Positions 37,996 to 46,692 of a DNA stretch of 64,000 nt are shown here, piece by piece. Position numbers and translations under genes: made by a program. Below the pieces are notes generated by a model that saw only the letters and a list, made by a program, of their open reading frames with translations, searched no databases and was not told where the DNA came from. The DNA is from Alteromonas halophila. Lineage in GTDB: Bacteria; Pseudomonadota; Gammaproteobacteria; Enterobacterales; Alteromonadaceae. Position 1 is the stretch's first letter. Each line of letters opens with the position of its first letter. The stretch covers positions 208,693-272,692 of the forward strand of contig NZ_BMXP01000004.1 of assembly GCF_014651815.1 (NCBI RefSeq), given 5' to 3'.

Positions 37996-40017
37996 GTGGT
38001 TAAGACACTGCTGCAAAAAAACGTACTTCCTGTCTCCGTTCAGCGCGAATTGGTGGATCTGCTTTACGGAAACAACTTCACTGGCCTGTTAATGACTATG
38101 GTCGGCTTTAGTGGGCTTGTTTTTGGGTTTCACAGCCAGCCTACCTCTTCTGTTAAATTTTCGTTCTGGTTAATTATGCTGGCGATTGTGCTGGTGCGGC
38201 TTGGCGATGCGTTTTACTGGCTTAACAAACTCAAGAGTAAGCCCTATGCCCCTGTCCCCGCTCAGTTCCGTTTTGTGATGGGCTCGGTTTTTACCGGGCT
38301 GGTATGGGCAAGTTATGCACTGATACTCTATGATGTTATGACACCTGTTGAGCTGGCTTGCACCATGGTAGTGATGTCTGCGATGGCGGGCGGCGGCGCA
38401 TCGGTGCTGGCATCTAATCGCGTGGCGGTGTTTTGTTACTGTACCCTTCTTATTCTGCCGCTGTCAGTCAGGGCACTTATCGATAACCAGCCTTACTTCT
38501 TTACGTTGGGTGTACTGGGGTGTATGTTCTGGCTGGCGATGCTGGCAACAGCCTCCCGTGCGAATGCCTTTTTTATTGATACAGCAATGATTAAAGCAAA
38601 CAATGCCGATCTTACCGCCTCCATGGAAGCTGAGCGGCATGAAACGGCAAAAGTGAATGAGCAACTGCGTTTGTCTAATGTGAAGCTGGATGAAGTCAAC
38701 GCAAACCTGGAAGCGCAAATTGAGAAACGCACAGACGATATACACCGTCTGTCCAACCGTGATCCTCTCACATCACTGCTCAATCGCAGTGGCTTTTTAC
38801 GCTATCTGGAAAACTTGATAAACCAGGCGAAAGAACTGCGTAACCAGATTGCCGTGTTGTTTATTGATCTCGACGGATTTAAACAGGTTAACGACAGCCT
38901 GGGACACCAGATAGGCGACAAAGTACTGGAAGAAGTTGCCACACGCCTTACTCGCTTTTGTGAACAGGATCACCTGGCACGCTGGGGTGGCGATGAGTTT
39001 GTTATTGCCCTGCCCTACGCCAGTGTCGACACCGCAATGGCCGTGGCACAGGCTGCGCGTAGCGGTATTACGATTCCCATTAATGTGTCGGATAACCAGG
39101 TTACACTGGATGCAACTGTCGGCATAGCGATGTTCCCGGAACACGGTATGGAAGCCCAGTCGCTGATTCAGGAAGCCGACCTGACCATGTATGAACAGAA
39201 ACGCGTTCAGCGCGGCTCGGTGGGCGTATTTAATGAAGATATTTACCTTGCTCTGAGAAATGAGCAACTGATGTGTGAGCATTTGCGCAGCGCCATTTCG
39301 AACGGTGAATTATTCCTGGTGTATCAGCCCATTATCAATGCGCAATCCGGCGCACTGTATGCGGTCGAAGCTCTGCTGCGCTGGCAGCATGAAGACACCC
39401 TCATTCCCCCCGATGTATTTATTCCGCTGGCCGAGCGAACAGGCCAGATGCAGGATATCGGCACCTGGGTGCTGCACCGCGCCTGTATTGATGCTGCGCA
39501 GTGGCAGTTCGCAGAGAATGTGTCGGTATCTGTGAACGTGTCCGTGATCCAGTTACTCGATGACAGCTTTATTGAAACGCTGGAACGAGTACTGTCCAGT
39601 TCCGGGCTGGCCCCAGAGCACCTGCACCTGGAAATTACCGAAAGTGTGTTCGCACGCAACAAAGAAAAAGTTGTTGCCCAGATTAATGCTATCAAGCGCC
39701 ATGGTGTGTCTGTGTCGATTGACGACTTTGGCACCGGCTACTCGTCATTGAGTCAGTTACAGTCACTGCAATGCGACTACATAAAAATTGACCGTTCGTT
39801 TGTGCAGAATCCTGAGGAGGGTAGTGATACCATTATTCGTGCTACCATGCTGATTGCGCAGGAGTTTCATTGCCGCACAATTGCAGAAGGCATTGAAACT
39901 GAGGCTCAGGCCACGCGTCTCACTGACATGGGCGCCGACCTTTTGCAGGGCTACCTGTATGCGAAGCCGCTCACTAACGAGCACCTCCTGCGCTGGTACA
40001 ATAACACTCAACAATAA
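37996..40017 (+). CDS. Membrane GGDEF-EAL protein (c-di-GMP turnover)
   Basis: A 673-residue protein: about six membrane spans in residues 25-185 (a MASE-like sensor not assigned to a named type), a coiled-coil linker (about 200-245), a GGDEF domain with intact RWGGDEF near residue 329, and an EAL domain with VEALLRWQ near 456 and [10 protein letters not shown] near 575. Both signature motifs are canonical, so it could make or degrade cyclic di-GMP and so affect EPS or motility. The start is GTG at 37996; no nearer ATG precedes the first span. Confidence 0.88.
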   Translation: MVKTLLQKNVLPVSVQRELVDLLYGNNFTGLLMTMVGFSGLVFGFHSQPTSSVKFSFWLIMLAIVLVRLGDAFYWLNKLKSKPYAPVPAQFRFVMGSVFTGLVWASYALILYDVMTPVELACTMVVMSAMAGGGASVLASNRVAVFCYCTLLILPLSVRALIDNQPYFFTLGVLGCMFWLAMLATASRANAFFIDTAMIKANNADLTASMEAERHETAKVNEQLRLSNVKLDEVNANLEAQIEKRTDDIHRLSNRDPLTSLLNRSGFLRYLENLINQAKELRNQIAVLFIDLDGFKQVNDSLGHQIGDKVLEEVATRLTRFCEQDHLARWGGDEFVIALPYASVDTAMAVAQAARSGITIPINVSDNQVTLDATVGIAMFPEHGMEAQSLIQEADLTMYEQKRVQRGSVGVFNEDIYLALRNEQLMCEHLRSAISNGELFLVYQPIINAQSGALYAVEALLRWQHEDTLIPPDVFIPLAERTGQMQDIGTWVLHRACIDAAQWQFAENVSVSVNVSVIQLLDDSFIETLERVLSSSGLAPEHLHLEITESVFARNKEKVVAQINAIKRHGVSVSIDDFGTGYSSLSQLQSLQCDYIKIDRSFVQNPEEGSDTIIRATMLIAQEFHCRTIAEGIETEAQATRLTDMGADLLQGYLYAKPLTNEHLLRWYNNTQQ

Positions 40018-40025
40018 CGAATTTC

Positions 40026-40607
40026 ATGGCACAACTTTACTTTTACTACTCTGCGATGAACGCAGGCAAGTCTACGTCGTTACTGCAGTCTGCTTATAAC
40101 TACCGTGAACGCGGTATGCATATCGCCATCTATACAGCCGCACTGGATGATCGCTTTGGGGTCGGAAAAGTGACGTCCCGCATAGGGCTGCAAGCAGATG
40201 CAAAGCTGTACAGGGCCGAAGATAACCTTGAGTCGATCATTGCCAAAGACCATCAGGATCGGGCTCTGGACTGTGTATTTATTGACGAAGCGCAGTTTCT
40301 GACGAAGCAGCAGGTTCGTCAGTTAGTGGAAGTGGTGGATGAGATGGACGTTCCGGTTCTGGCTTATGGTTTGCGAACCGACTTTCTTGGTGAAACCTTT
40401 CCCGGTAGCCACTATCTGCTGGCCTGGGCTGATAAGCTATTCGAACTTAAAACCGTTTGCCACTGTGGCCGCAAAGCCAGTTTCGTGGTTCGCCTCGACG
40501 CCGATGGTAACCCGGTAAAGGGCGGCGATCAGGTTAAAATTGGCGGCAACGACTCTTACGAATCAATGTGCCGCAAGCACTTCAAACACCTTGTCTGGGA
40601 TGCATGA
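40026..40607 (+). CDS. tdk: Thymidine kinase
   Basis: A 193-residue type II thymidine kinase: P-loop SAMNAGKST near residues 9-17, VFIDEAQFL near 86-94 (catalytic glutamate and Walker B), lasso loop, and zinc-binding cysteines (TVCHCGRKA and SMCRKHF). It phosphorylates thymidine for the pyrimidine salvage pathway. Its stop overlaps the start of the following SDR gene. Confidence 0.96.
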   Translation: MAQLYFYYSAMNAGKSTSLLQSAYNYRERGMHIAIYTAALDDRFGVGKVTSRIGLQADAKLYRAEDNLESIIAKDHQDRALDCVFIDEAQFLTKQQVRQLVEVVDEMDVPVLAYGLRTDFLGETFPGSHYLLAWADKLFELKTVCHCGRKASFVVRLDADGNPVKGGDQVKIGGNDSYESMCRKHFKHLVWDA

Positions 40608-41356
40608 TGTTCAGAAAAACGATACTGATTACCGGCGCGAGTTCGGGTTTAGGAGAAGGTATGGCGCGCGAGTTTGCCAAAAAAGGCCACAATCTCGCGC
40701 TGTGTGCCCGACGTACCGAACGCCTGGACGCCCTCAAATGTGAGTGTCTTGAAATAAACCCTGCTATTGAAGTGTCTGTTGCCAGTCTCGATGTCAACGA
40801 CGATGACGCCGTGTTCTCTGTCTTTGAGCGCTTTGCTGAGGAATTTGGCAGTATAGACAGGATCATTGTAAATGCAGGCATGGGTAAAGGGGCGTCAATT
40901 GGCACGGGGTTCTATGACGCCAATAAACAGACTGCCACCACCAACTTTATTGCGGCACTGGCGCAGTGCGAAGCCGCGATGACCATCTTTCGTCGTCAGA
41001 ACAACGGTCACCTGGTGACCATTTCCTCCATCAGTGCAGTACGTGGCTTCCGCCGTGCAATGACGGTGTACGCTGCAACAAAAGCTGGCTTGTCTTCACT
41101 CTCAGAAGGGATCCGTATCGACGTGCTGAATACGCCGATTAAGGTCACCACGGTGCATCCCGGGTTTATTCGAACGCAAATTAATGAAAAAGTGAAAACT
41201 GTTCCCTTTATTGTGGATCAGCAAACCGGTTGCCGGGCAATGGTGCGTGCCATTGATAAAGAGCCCGCGAACGCCTGGGTCCCCGCGTGGCCGTGGGCCT
41301 TTTTACGTTTCGTGCTGGCAGTTGCACCTTTGTCATGGCTGAAGAAAATGAGTTAA
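40604..41356 (+). CDS. Short-chain dehydrogenase/reductase
   Basis: A classical SDR of about 250 residues: [10 protein letters not shown] cofactor loop near residues 9-18, an R-rich stretch after beta-2 suggesting NADP(H), NAGMG near 90, active-site S near 140 and YAATKAG (YxxxK) near 154. The hydrophobic C-terminal [20 protein letters not shown] suggests membrane association, as in DltE/YMR226c-like enzymes. Tandem ATGATG at 40604/40607 overlaps the tdk stop, so translation is likely coupled. Substrate not known. Confidence 0.85.
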   Translation: MMFRKTILITGASSGLGEGMAREFAKKGHNLALCARRTERLDALKCECLEINPAIEVSVASLDVNDDDAVFSVFERFAEEFGSIDRIIVNAGMGKGASIGTGFYDANKQTATTNFIAALAQCEAAMTIFRRQNNGHLVTISSISAVRGFRRAMTVYAATKAGLSSLSEGIRIDVLNTPIKVTTVHPGFIRTQINEKVKTVPFIVDQQTGCRAMVRAIDKEPANAWVPAWPWAFLRFVLAVAPLSWLKKMS

Positions 41357-41401
41357 TGTGAAACCACCGGGGCGCAGATGCAGTGACAGGAACGTGACAC
41401 C

Positions 41402-41530
41402 ATGTTGCTGAAACGGGTAGCAAGGGAAGATGCGAATAAGTCTATCGCCTCTTCCCAAGCATTGTTTCAATGTTCTACCGACCACTTTAATCAATTAGAA
41501 CAATCACTTTTTATAGATTTAAAAGATTAA
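41402..41530 (+). CDS. Possible small protein (42 aa)
   Basis: An ATG at 41402, with AGGAA about 9 bases upstream, opens a frame encoding MLLKRVAREDANKSIASSQA followed by about 22 more residues, ending LFIDLKD. No family is recognised. Two features argue it may be fortuitous: the frame contains a stem-loop with similarity to the MITE end at 60341, and a weak copy of the regulon operator. It follows the SDR gene by 45 bases and could be in its operon. Confidence 0.3.
   Translation: MLLKRVAREDANKSIASSQALFQCSTDHFNQLEQSLFIDLKD
41425..41449. repeat. Relic resembling the 60.3-kb MITE terminal repeat
   Basis: Twenty-one of 25 positions match the left end of the MITE at 60341, including the 15-mer TGCGAATAAGTCTAT. 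Here it forms the loop of a hairpin with GGGAAGA (41424-41430) and TCTTCCC (41450-41456) as stem. No second end is seen, so this may be a solo relic or shared ancestry. Confidence 0.45.
41486..41499. promoter_or_regulatory. Weak LacI-type operator candidate (site E)
   Basis: TTTAATCAATTAGA, matching 11 consecutive bases of the CTTAATCAATTAAG site found before the TonB receptor and GH97 genes. It lies 87 bases before the small ORF at 41586. Confidence 0.4.
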
Positions 41531-41585
41531 CGTTCCAGACGATGATTGCAGAGTGTTTTGTTTAACTACTCATCAGGAGTCTGTA

Positions 41586-41690
41586 ATGTCACGTATTATT
41601 TCACTGCTTAAGCGTCAGGAAACAACCGTAACCTGCAATTATGACAATAATTATTATGGTGATCAGGTCTGTCGAATCGGAAAACTGTAA
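41586..41690 (+). CDS. Small ORF with strong ribosome site, 34-aa peptide
   Basis: ATG 41586 is preceded by CAGGAG with 7 bases of spacing. The peptide begins MSRIISLLKRQETTVTC and has an Asn/Tyr-rich core CNYDNNYYGDQVC between its two cysteines, ending RIGKL. No family is recognised. It lies upstream of the TonB receptor, behind a weak operator-like site, and is followed by a strong inverted repeat that can pair in two ways with its own coding region. It may be a leader peptide, a small regulator or a secreted peptide. Confidence 0.45.
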   Translation: MSRIISLLKRQETTVTCNYDNNYYGDQVCRIGKL

Positions 41691-41708
41691 GCCCCTTCCT
41701 GCGAAGCA

Positions 41709-41738
41709 GACCTGACCTGACGTAAAGCAGGTCAGGTC
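41709..41738. repeat. Perfect 11-bp inverted repeat
   Basis: GACCTGACCTG (41709-41719) pairs with CAGGTCAGGTC (41728-41738) around an 8-base loop. No T run follows. The overlapping CAGACCTG (41707-41714) can instead pair with CAGGTCTG (41664-41671) in the preceding small ORF, giving mutually exclusive stems. Confidence 0.6.
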
Positions 41739-41935
41739 GCGCAGCCATTCGCCTGCCATGTCTGATATAGGGCTCAAACGCAACGCATGGGACGCATCCA
41801 GCAGTCATCTGCACACCTTGTCCCGTCATCAGCTCAACACTGCCATCCAACATCTGATCCAGCACTCACATTGACTCCGGAGGTTTTAACACCCGCGCAA
41901 CATCACCCTTCACATATGTCGTTTATACGCAACGC

Positions 41936-41949
41936 CTGAATCAATTAAG
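41936..41949. promoter_or_regulatory. LacI-type operator candidate (site A)
   Basis: CTGAATCAATTAAG, one base different from site B. It lies 67 bases upstream of site B in the TonB-receptor promoter region; paired sites are common for LacI-family repressors. Confidence 0.55.
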
Positions 41950-42002
41950 CCTGACAGTAAAAATTAAAACGGACCACCCTCAGAAGCGCGGTTAAACCTT
42001 CA

Positions 42003-42016
42003 CTTAATCAATTAAG
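42003..42016. promoter_or_regulatory. LacI-type operator candidate (site B)
   Basis: CTTAATCAATTAAG, with half-sites TTAAT and ATTAA around a CA centre. It lies 101 bases before the TonB-receptor ATG and is identical to the site before the GH97 gene at 53920. Confidence 0.65.
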
Positions 42017-42117
42017 AAAAATTGCAACTTTTACTTGATTAATATTCGAACCCCCACTATTGTTAACAGCATGTAACCTATTTGGTTACAAATTTTGCAT
42101 CATCAGGGGCACACAAT

Positions 42118-45033
42118 ATGATTACAAAACAACTATTTAAGCCGGCCTTGTTATCATTGGCCGTTTCATCAGCACTTTGTTCTGGTCAGGTATGGTCTCA
42201 ACAACAGGACGCCAGTGAGGCAGAGAACGAAGACTTTGAAGTGATTCAGGTTTCCGGTATCCGTGGATCACTGATCCGCGCCCAGGCCGTGAAAATGGAT
42301 AACTCGTCGATCGTCGAAGCCTTATCTGCCGAGGATATTGGTAAGTTACCAGACTCGTCGATTGCCGAGTCACTGGCGCGTTTGCCAGGTCTGTCCGGTG
42401 AGCGTGTCGGAGGCCGCACATCAGGTATCTCTGTTCGCGGTTTTAAAGAAGACTTTACCGGCACCTCACTCAACGGGCGTGAGCTGATTGGTATCGGTGA
42501 TAACCGTGGTGTCGAATACGATCTGTATCCCGCTGAAATTATGACGGGGGCGACAATCTATAAAACCCCTGATGCAACACTGATGGTTCAGGGCATTGGC
42601 GGTACCGTTGATCTGCAAACCGTGCGTCCGCTGGCAGCCCAGGAGTCACTCACCCTCACCGGTGTCTTTGAACAGGGTGGTAACGACTCTGACAACCCGG
42701 AATTCGATAATAAAGGCAACCGGTATGCGCTGTCGTTCGTCGAAAAGTTCAATGATGATACCATGGGCCTCGCCCTAGCAATCGCCTCCACGGAATCGCC
42801 TCGTAACGAGAGAAAATACGGGGTGTGGGGTTATGCCGAAAACGATGATGGACAAATCCTGCCTACAGGTCTTGATACCCAGGCCATCAGCCGTGAGCTT
42901 GAGCGTGATACGATTTCGGCCATCTTTCAGTGGCGCCCTACTGAAAATCTTGACATCGTCGTAGACGCACTCGATATCGATTATTCTGATTCTGGTGTTA
43001 TCCGTGGCTTTATCGAACCCTTTGCAGCCGATAATGTAGAAGGAACCGGTGTCAACAACACAGGCCGCCAGATTGGTGCTAACCCTGTACTAAGGACTGA
43101 CCCGGCTCAGAAAGACGGCGAACTGCAAACCTTTGGCCTAAACCTGACCTATTATGTTAACGATGACTGGACCATGGAAGTCGACGTGGCTGACAGCCAG
43201 TCGAGTAAACGCGATCTGCGTGGTGAATCCTATGCGGGTCTGGCCCGTTCTGGGGCACTTTCTGCTGGTGAGTTTGGAACCCGCCAGTTTACGATGAGCG
43301 CTGATGGTGTCTTTTTTACCGGCAGCAACGGCCTGGGCGCTTTTTCTGACCCGTCTCAGTTACAGCTGACTGGTCCGCAGGAATGGGGTGGCGGTATGGC
43401 CAGCCTGGCCGACATGTTCGACACCAATGTCGCTAAAGCAAACGGTGAACCCTACAGTTACCTAAACGCCCAGGACGGCTTCCTTAATTACGCAGATTTC
43501 GAAGAAGAGCTGACCACGGCAAAAGTGGAGTTTTCCGGGTATGTTGACTGGAACATTGTAAATGGTGTGACATTCGGCGCTCGCTACTCTGACCGCTTCA
43601 AATCGAAAGATAACAAAGGCTTTTTCGCCACAGCTTCGTCTTACCCGCTGTCTGAAGCGATTCCTGCGGCATATCTTTACAATGGCCTTGCCGATCTGAC
43701 CTGGGCCGGACTTGGTCAGGTTGTCGCCTATGATGGATTTGCGCCATACAATGACGGCGAATATCAGTTAAATGATGCAGGCTTGCTTGAGCCGGATCGC
43801 CTCGGCGATACATTCACGGTAGAAGAAGAAGTGATCACGCTGTACGCCATGGCTGACTTTGCCACTGACATCAGCGGCTTCCGCGTTACCGGTAATATTG
43901 GTGCACAATATGTGCAGACCGATCAAAGCTCAACCGGTTATCTGGGTATTGTCAGTGATAACCTGAAAGTCTGTGACGATAATAACGATGGTCAGATTGA
44001 CGCAGATTGTCTTATCGAAGACGGTGATGACTACTCACACTTCCTGCCAAGCCTGAACGTCAGTATTGAACTGGCGGAAAACCGCTATCTGCGATTTGCG
44101 GCGAATAAAACTATCAGTCGTGCGCGAATTGACCAGATGAAAGCCTCAGGCTTTGTGAAATTTGATCAGAACATCGAGCTGATCGCTACACCGAATTCCG
44201 AAGCCGCAGTGCGCGAATACGGGTCGCCCTGGTCGAAGAATACCGGCAACCCGACCCTGCGTCCGCTTGAGGCGAACAACTTTGATATTTCCTTCGAAAA
44301 TTATTTCGAAGACGAAGGGTATATCTCAGTGGCGCTGTTTTATAAGGATTTAGTTAACTGGACCCGCGATGGTAATCAGTTGATTGATTTCACCAATGAT
44401 TCCACCAATGACGGTGCCAACTACTTTATTCCGGGCTTTCATGACCGGGTACTGGATGAGGCCGGCAACTATGGGCCGCTTGATACGCCGTATGAAGCTG
44501 GCGAGCTGCTGACACCGCCGGATCAGGGATTCTACTCGTTCTTCGAAGATGGGCTTGAAGGTGAAGTGAAAGGTGCGGAGCTCACCGCGCAGGTTCCACT
44601 TCGGATGTTTGCAGATGTGCTTGACGGTTTTGGTATAGCGGCATCAGCAACCCTGATTGACGCTGAGCTGGAAGATGGTACCGGTATTCCCGGGCAGTCT
44701 GATGAGACCTACTCGGTGACGGCCTATTACGAAATGAACGGTTTCGAATTCCGGGTAGCAGCAACCGACCGCTCTGAATACCTGACCTATCAGCGTGGCG
44801 GTTCAAATAAAATTGAAGCTGCCACCCGTGATGCGGTGACCCAGGTCGATGCACAAATCAGCTACGATTTTGAAAACAGTGGCATTAAATACCTGGAAGG
44901 TCTGCGGATCTCTTTGCAGGGGACCAACCTGACTGACGAAAAAGAAGAAACTATCAATGATGATGGGATCGTGACGCTTCGTCGGGAGTTCGGCCCGTCC
45001 TACCTGCTGAACTTTAACTACTCGTTCTACTAA
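42118..45033 (+). CDS. TonB-dependent receptor
   Basis: A 971-residue outer-membrane receptor. Signal peptide to about residue 28 (ALCSGQVWSQ), a TonB-box-like FEVIQVSGIRGSL near 40-52, a plug domain (IGKLPDSSIAESLARLPGLS, ISVRGFKED, TIYKTPDATLM), and a 22-strand barrel ending FNYSFY. The EDIGKLPDSSIAESL style is that of the carbohydrate-type receptors of Alteromonadales and Caulobacter. It would import oligosaccharides in a TonB/ExbBD-driven manner. ATG 42118 has AGGGG 8 bases upstream; an earlier in-frame GTG/ATG at 42082 would spoil the signal peptide. Confidence 0.92.
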   Translation: MITKQLFKPALLSLAVSSALCSGQVWSQQQDASEAENEDFEVIQVSGIRGSLIRAQAVKMDNSSIVEALSAEDIGKLPDSSIAESLARLPGLSGERVGGRTSGISVRGFKEDFTGTSLNGRELIGIGDNRGVEYDLYPAEIMTGATIYKTPDATLMVQGIGGTVDLQTVRPLAAQESLTLTGVFEQGGNDSDNPEFDNKGNRYALSFVEKFNDDTMGLALAIASTESPRNERKYGVWGYAENDDGQILPTGLDTQAISRELERDTISAIFQWRPTENLDIVVDALDIDYSDSGVIRGFIEPFAADNVEGTGVNNTGRQIGANPVLRTDPAQKDGELQTFGLNLTYYVNDDWTMEVDVADSQSSKRDLRGESYAGLARSGALSAGEFGTRQFTMSADGVFFTGSNGLGAFSDPSQLQLTGPQEWGGGMASLADMFDTNVAKANGEPYSYLNAQDGFLNYADFEEELTTAKVEFSGYVDWNIVNGVTFGARYSDRFKSKDNKGFFATASSYPLSEAIPAAYLYNGLADLTWAGLGQVVAYDGFAPYNDGEYQLNDAGLLEPDRLGDTFTVEEEVITLYAMADFATDISGFRVTGNIGAQYVQTDQSSTGYLGIVSDNLKVCDDNNDGQIDADCLIEDGDDYSHFLPSLNVSIELAENRYLRFAANKTISRARIDQMKASGFVKFDQNIELIATPNSEAAVREYGSPWSKNTGNPTLRPLEANNFDISFENYFEDEGYISVALFYKDLVNWTRDGNQLIDFTNDSTNDGANYFIPGFHDRVLDEAGNYGPLDTPYEAGELLTPPDQGFYSFFEDGLEGEVKGAELTAQVPLRMFADVLDGFGIAASATLIDAELEDGTGIPGQSDETYSVTAYYEMNGFEFRVAATDRSEYLTYQRGGSNKIEAATRDAVTQVDAQISYDFENSGIKYLEGLRISLQGTNLTDEKEETINDDGIVTLRREFGPSYLLNFNYSFY

Positions 45034-45051
45034 TCGGGTAATCACCGTATG

Positions 45052-45110
45052 CGCGCAGGGAAACCTGCGCGTCAAAGGCCTGGAATGCCCGTTTCAGGCC
45101 TTTTTTGTTT
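45052..45110 (+). terminator. Two hairpins ending the TonB-receptor transcript
   Basis: CGCGCAGG (45052-45059) pairs with CCTGCGCG (45064-45071); then AAAGGCCTG (45074-45082) pairs with CAGGCCTTT (45095-45103), followed by TTTGTTT. The second is a standard intrinsic terminator, so the halogenase genes need read-through or their own promoter. Confidence 0.85.
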
Positions 45111-45200
45111 ATTACACGTGGGGCGTCGCTACTTGATTTAGTCTATGCCAGACAATAAAGTCGCTTCCCCATGCTTTGCTAAACTCAGGAAACAGGTTTC

Positions 45201-46691
45201 ATGACACAGCCGGTTCGTAAACTGGTCATCGCTGGCGGCGGCACCGCTGGCTGGATGGCTGCAGCACTGCTAAGAAAAGTGTTGCCACGCACACTCTCCA
45301 TCACATTGGTGGAATCTGAAGAAATCGGTATCGTTGGCGTCGGCGAAGCCACGATCCCGCCGATTCAGACCTTCAATAAAGTACTAGGGCTGGATGAGAG
45401 AGAGTTCCTCCGGGAAACCCAGGGATCGGTAAAGCTGGCGATAAAGTTTGAAAACTGGCGGGTGCCTGGCGAAAGCTACTTTCACACCTTTGGCGCGCCG
45501 GGCGCAAACCTTGGCTTTGCCAGTTTTCAGCATTACTGGTTGCGGGCGCAGCAAGAAGGACTAACACGGTCTTTGTGGGACTACGACCTGAATTACATGT
45601 GCGCTACGGCCGGAAAGTTCAATAAAATGAACACACAAAACCCGCTGTATGAGATGCAATATGCCTATCATTTTGATTCGGCACGTTACGGGCAGTTTCT
45701 GCGTGGCATTGCCCAGGCGAATGGTGTTACGCGTCGTGAAGGAATAATTGCACATGTCGGTACCTGTCCTCACAGCGGTAATGTAACAGGCTTGCAGCTT
45801 AAAAGTGGCGAGCAGATAGAGGGTGATTTATTCATCGACTGCACCGGTATGCGTGGGTTGCTGCTGCAGCAGGCGCTGGGCGTAGAATTTGAAGACTGGC
45901 GCCACTGGTTACCGGCCGACACAGCACTGGCGGTGCCGTCACAGCGCCATGAACAGACAGCCCCCTATACCCGCAGTATCGCACACCGGGTTGGCTGGCA
46001 GTGGCGAATTCCGCTGACACACCGTAATGGCAATGGAATGGTGTTTGCCAGTGACTACCTGTCTGAGGAAGACGCCGAGTCAACGCTGATGCAAAACCTC
46101 GATTCAGAGGCACTGGACACCCCCAGAAAAATTCGATTCAGAACAGGCCGTACGAAACAGCAGTGGCACAAAAACGTCATAGCCATTGGCCTGTCCAGTG
46201 GTTTCCTTGAGCCGCTGGAATCTACCAGTATTCATCTGATTCAGTCTGGCATTGTGCGGTTGATGAAAATGTTCCCTAATCACGGTATTTCACAGGCAAT
46301 GGTGGATGCCTACAATGCAGAATCAAAGCACGAGTTTGAAACTATTCGTGACTTTATTATCCTGCACTACCATGTGAATGAGCGGGACGATTCGGACTTC
46401 TGGCAGGACATGCAACGTATGGCTATTCCCGACCGGCTGTCACAAAAGCTCGCGGCGTTTGCCGAGACTGCCGCAATATTTAATGAGCAAAACGATATTT
46501 TTCGTGACTCGTCCTGGCTTCAGGTTATGCTGGGTCAGGGCATTGTGCCGGGAGATTTCCACCCGTCTGCATTAACGCCGGATCTCAGTACACTCATGAC
46601 CACCCTTGAAAAAATCCGCACTACCAAAGCGGATCCCGTCGCGCAAATGCTTTCCCATGATGACTTCCTCAGCCGCTATACAGGAGCCTGA
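45201..46691 (+). CDS. Tryptophan-halogenase-like flavoprotein
   Basis: A 496-residue flavin-dependent halogenase-family protein. Residues 11-20 GGGTAGWMAA bind FAD; VKLAIKFENW near 80 carries the lysine that is catalytic in PrnA/RebH; WQWRIPLTHRNGNG near 270 is the WxWxIP halogenase signature; LEPLESTSIHL is also conserved. Such genes commonly sit beside TonB receptors in Alteromonadales, Caulobacter and Xanthomonas sugar loci, where their substrate is not established. No flavin reductase is nearby. Second of the utilisation locus, directly followed by a paralogue. Confidence 0.88.
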   Translation: MTQPVRKLVIAGGGTAGWMAAALLRKVLPRTLSITLVESEEIGIVGVGEATIPPIQTFNKVLGLDEREFLRETQGSVKLAIKFENWRVPGESYFHTFGAPGANLGFASFQHYWLRAQQEGLTRSLWDYDLNYMCATAGKFNKMNTQNPLYEMQYAYHFDSARYGQFLRGIAQANGVTRREGIIAHVGTCPHSGNVTGLQLKSGEQIEGDLFIDCTGMRGLLLQQALGVEFEDWRHWLPADTALAVPSQRHEQTAPYTRSIAHRVGWQWRIPLTHRNGNGMVFASDYLSEEDAESTLMQNLDSEALDTPRKIRFRTGRTKQQWHKNVIAIGLSSGFLEPLESTSIHLIQSGIVRLMKMFPNHGISQAMVDAYNAESKHEFETIRDFIILHYHVNERDDSDFWQDMQRMAIPDRLSQKLAAFAETAAIFNEQNDIFRDSSWLQVMLGQGIVPGDFHPSALTPDLSTLMTTLEKIRTTKADPVAQMLSHDDFLSRYTGA

Positions 46692-46692
46692 C

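Noticed and set aside
41608..41865. 85-codon minus-strand ORF in the TonB-receptor upstream region
   Set aside because: Crosses the inverted repeat, low-complexity, no ribosome site. A 38-codon plus-strand frame at 41758-41874 was dropped for the same reasons.
45133..45161. Promoter for the halogenase genes (TTGATT, 17 bases, TAAAGT)
   Set aside because: Only four of six matches in each hexamer; too weak to list as a feature although a promoter is needed after the terminator at 45074.
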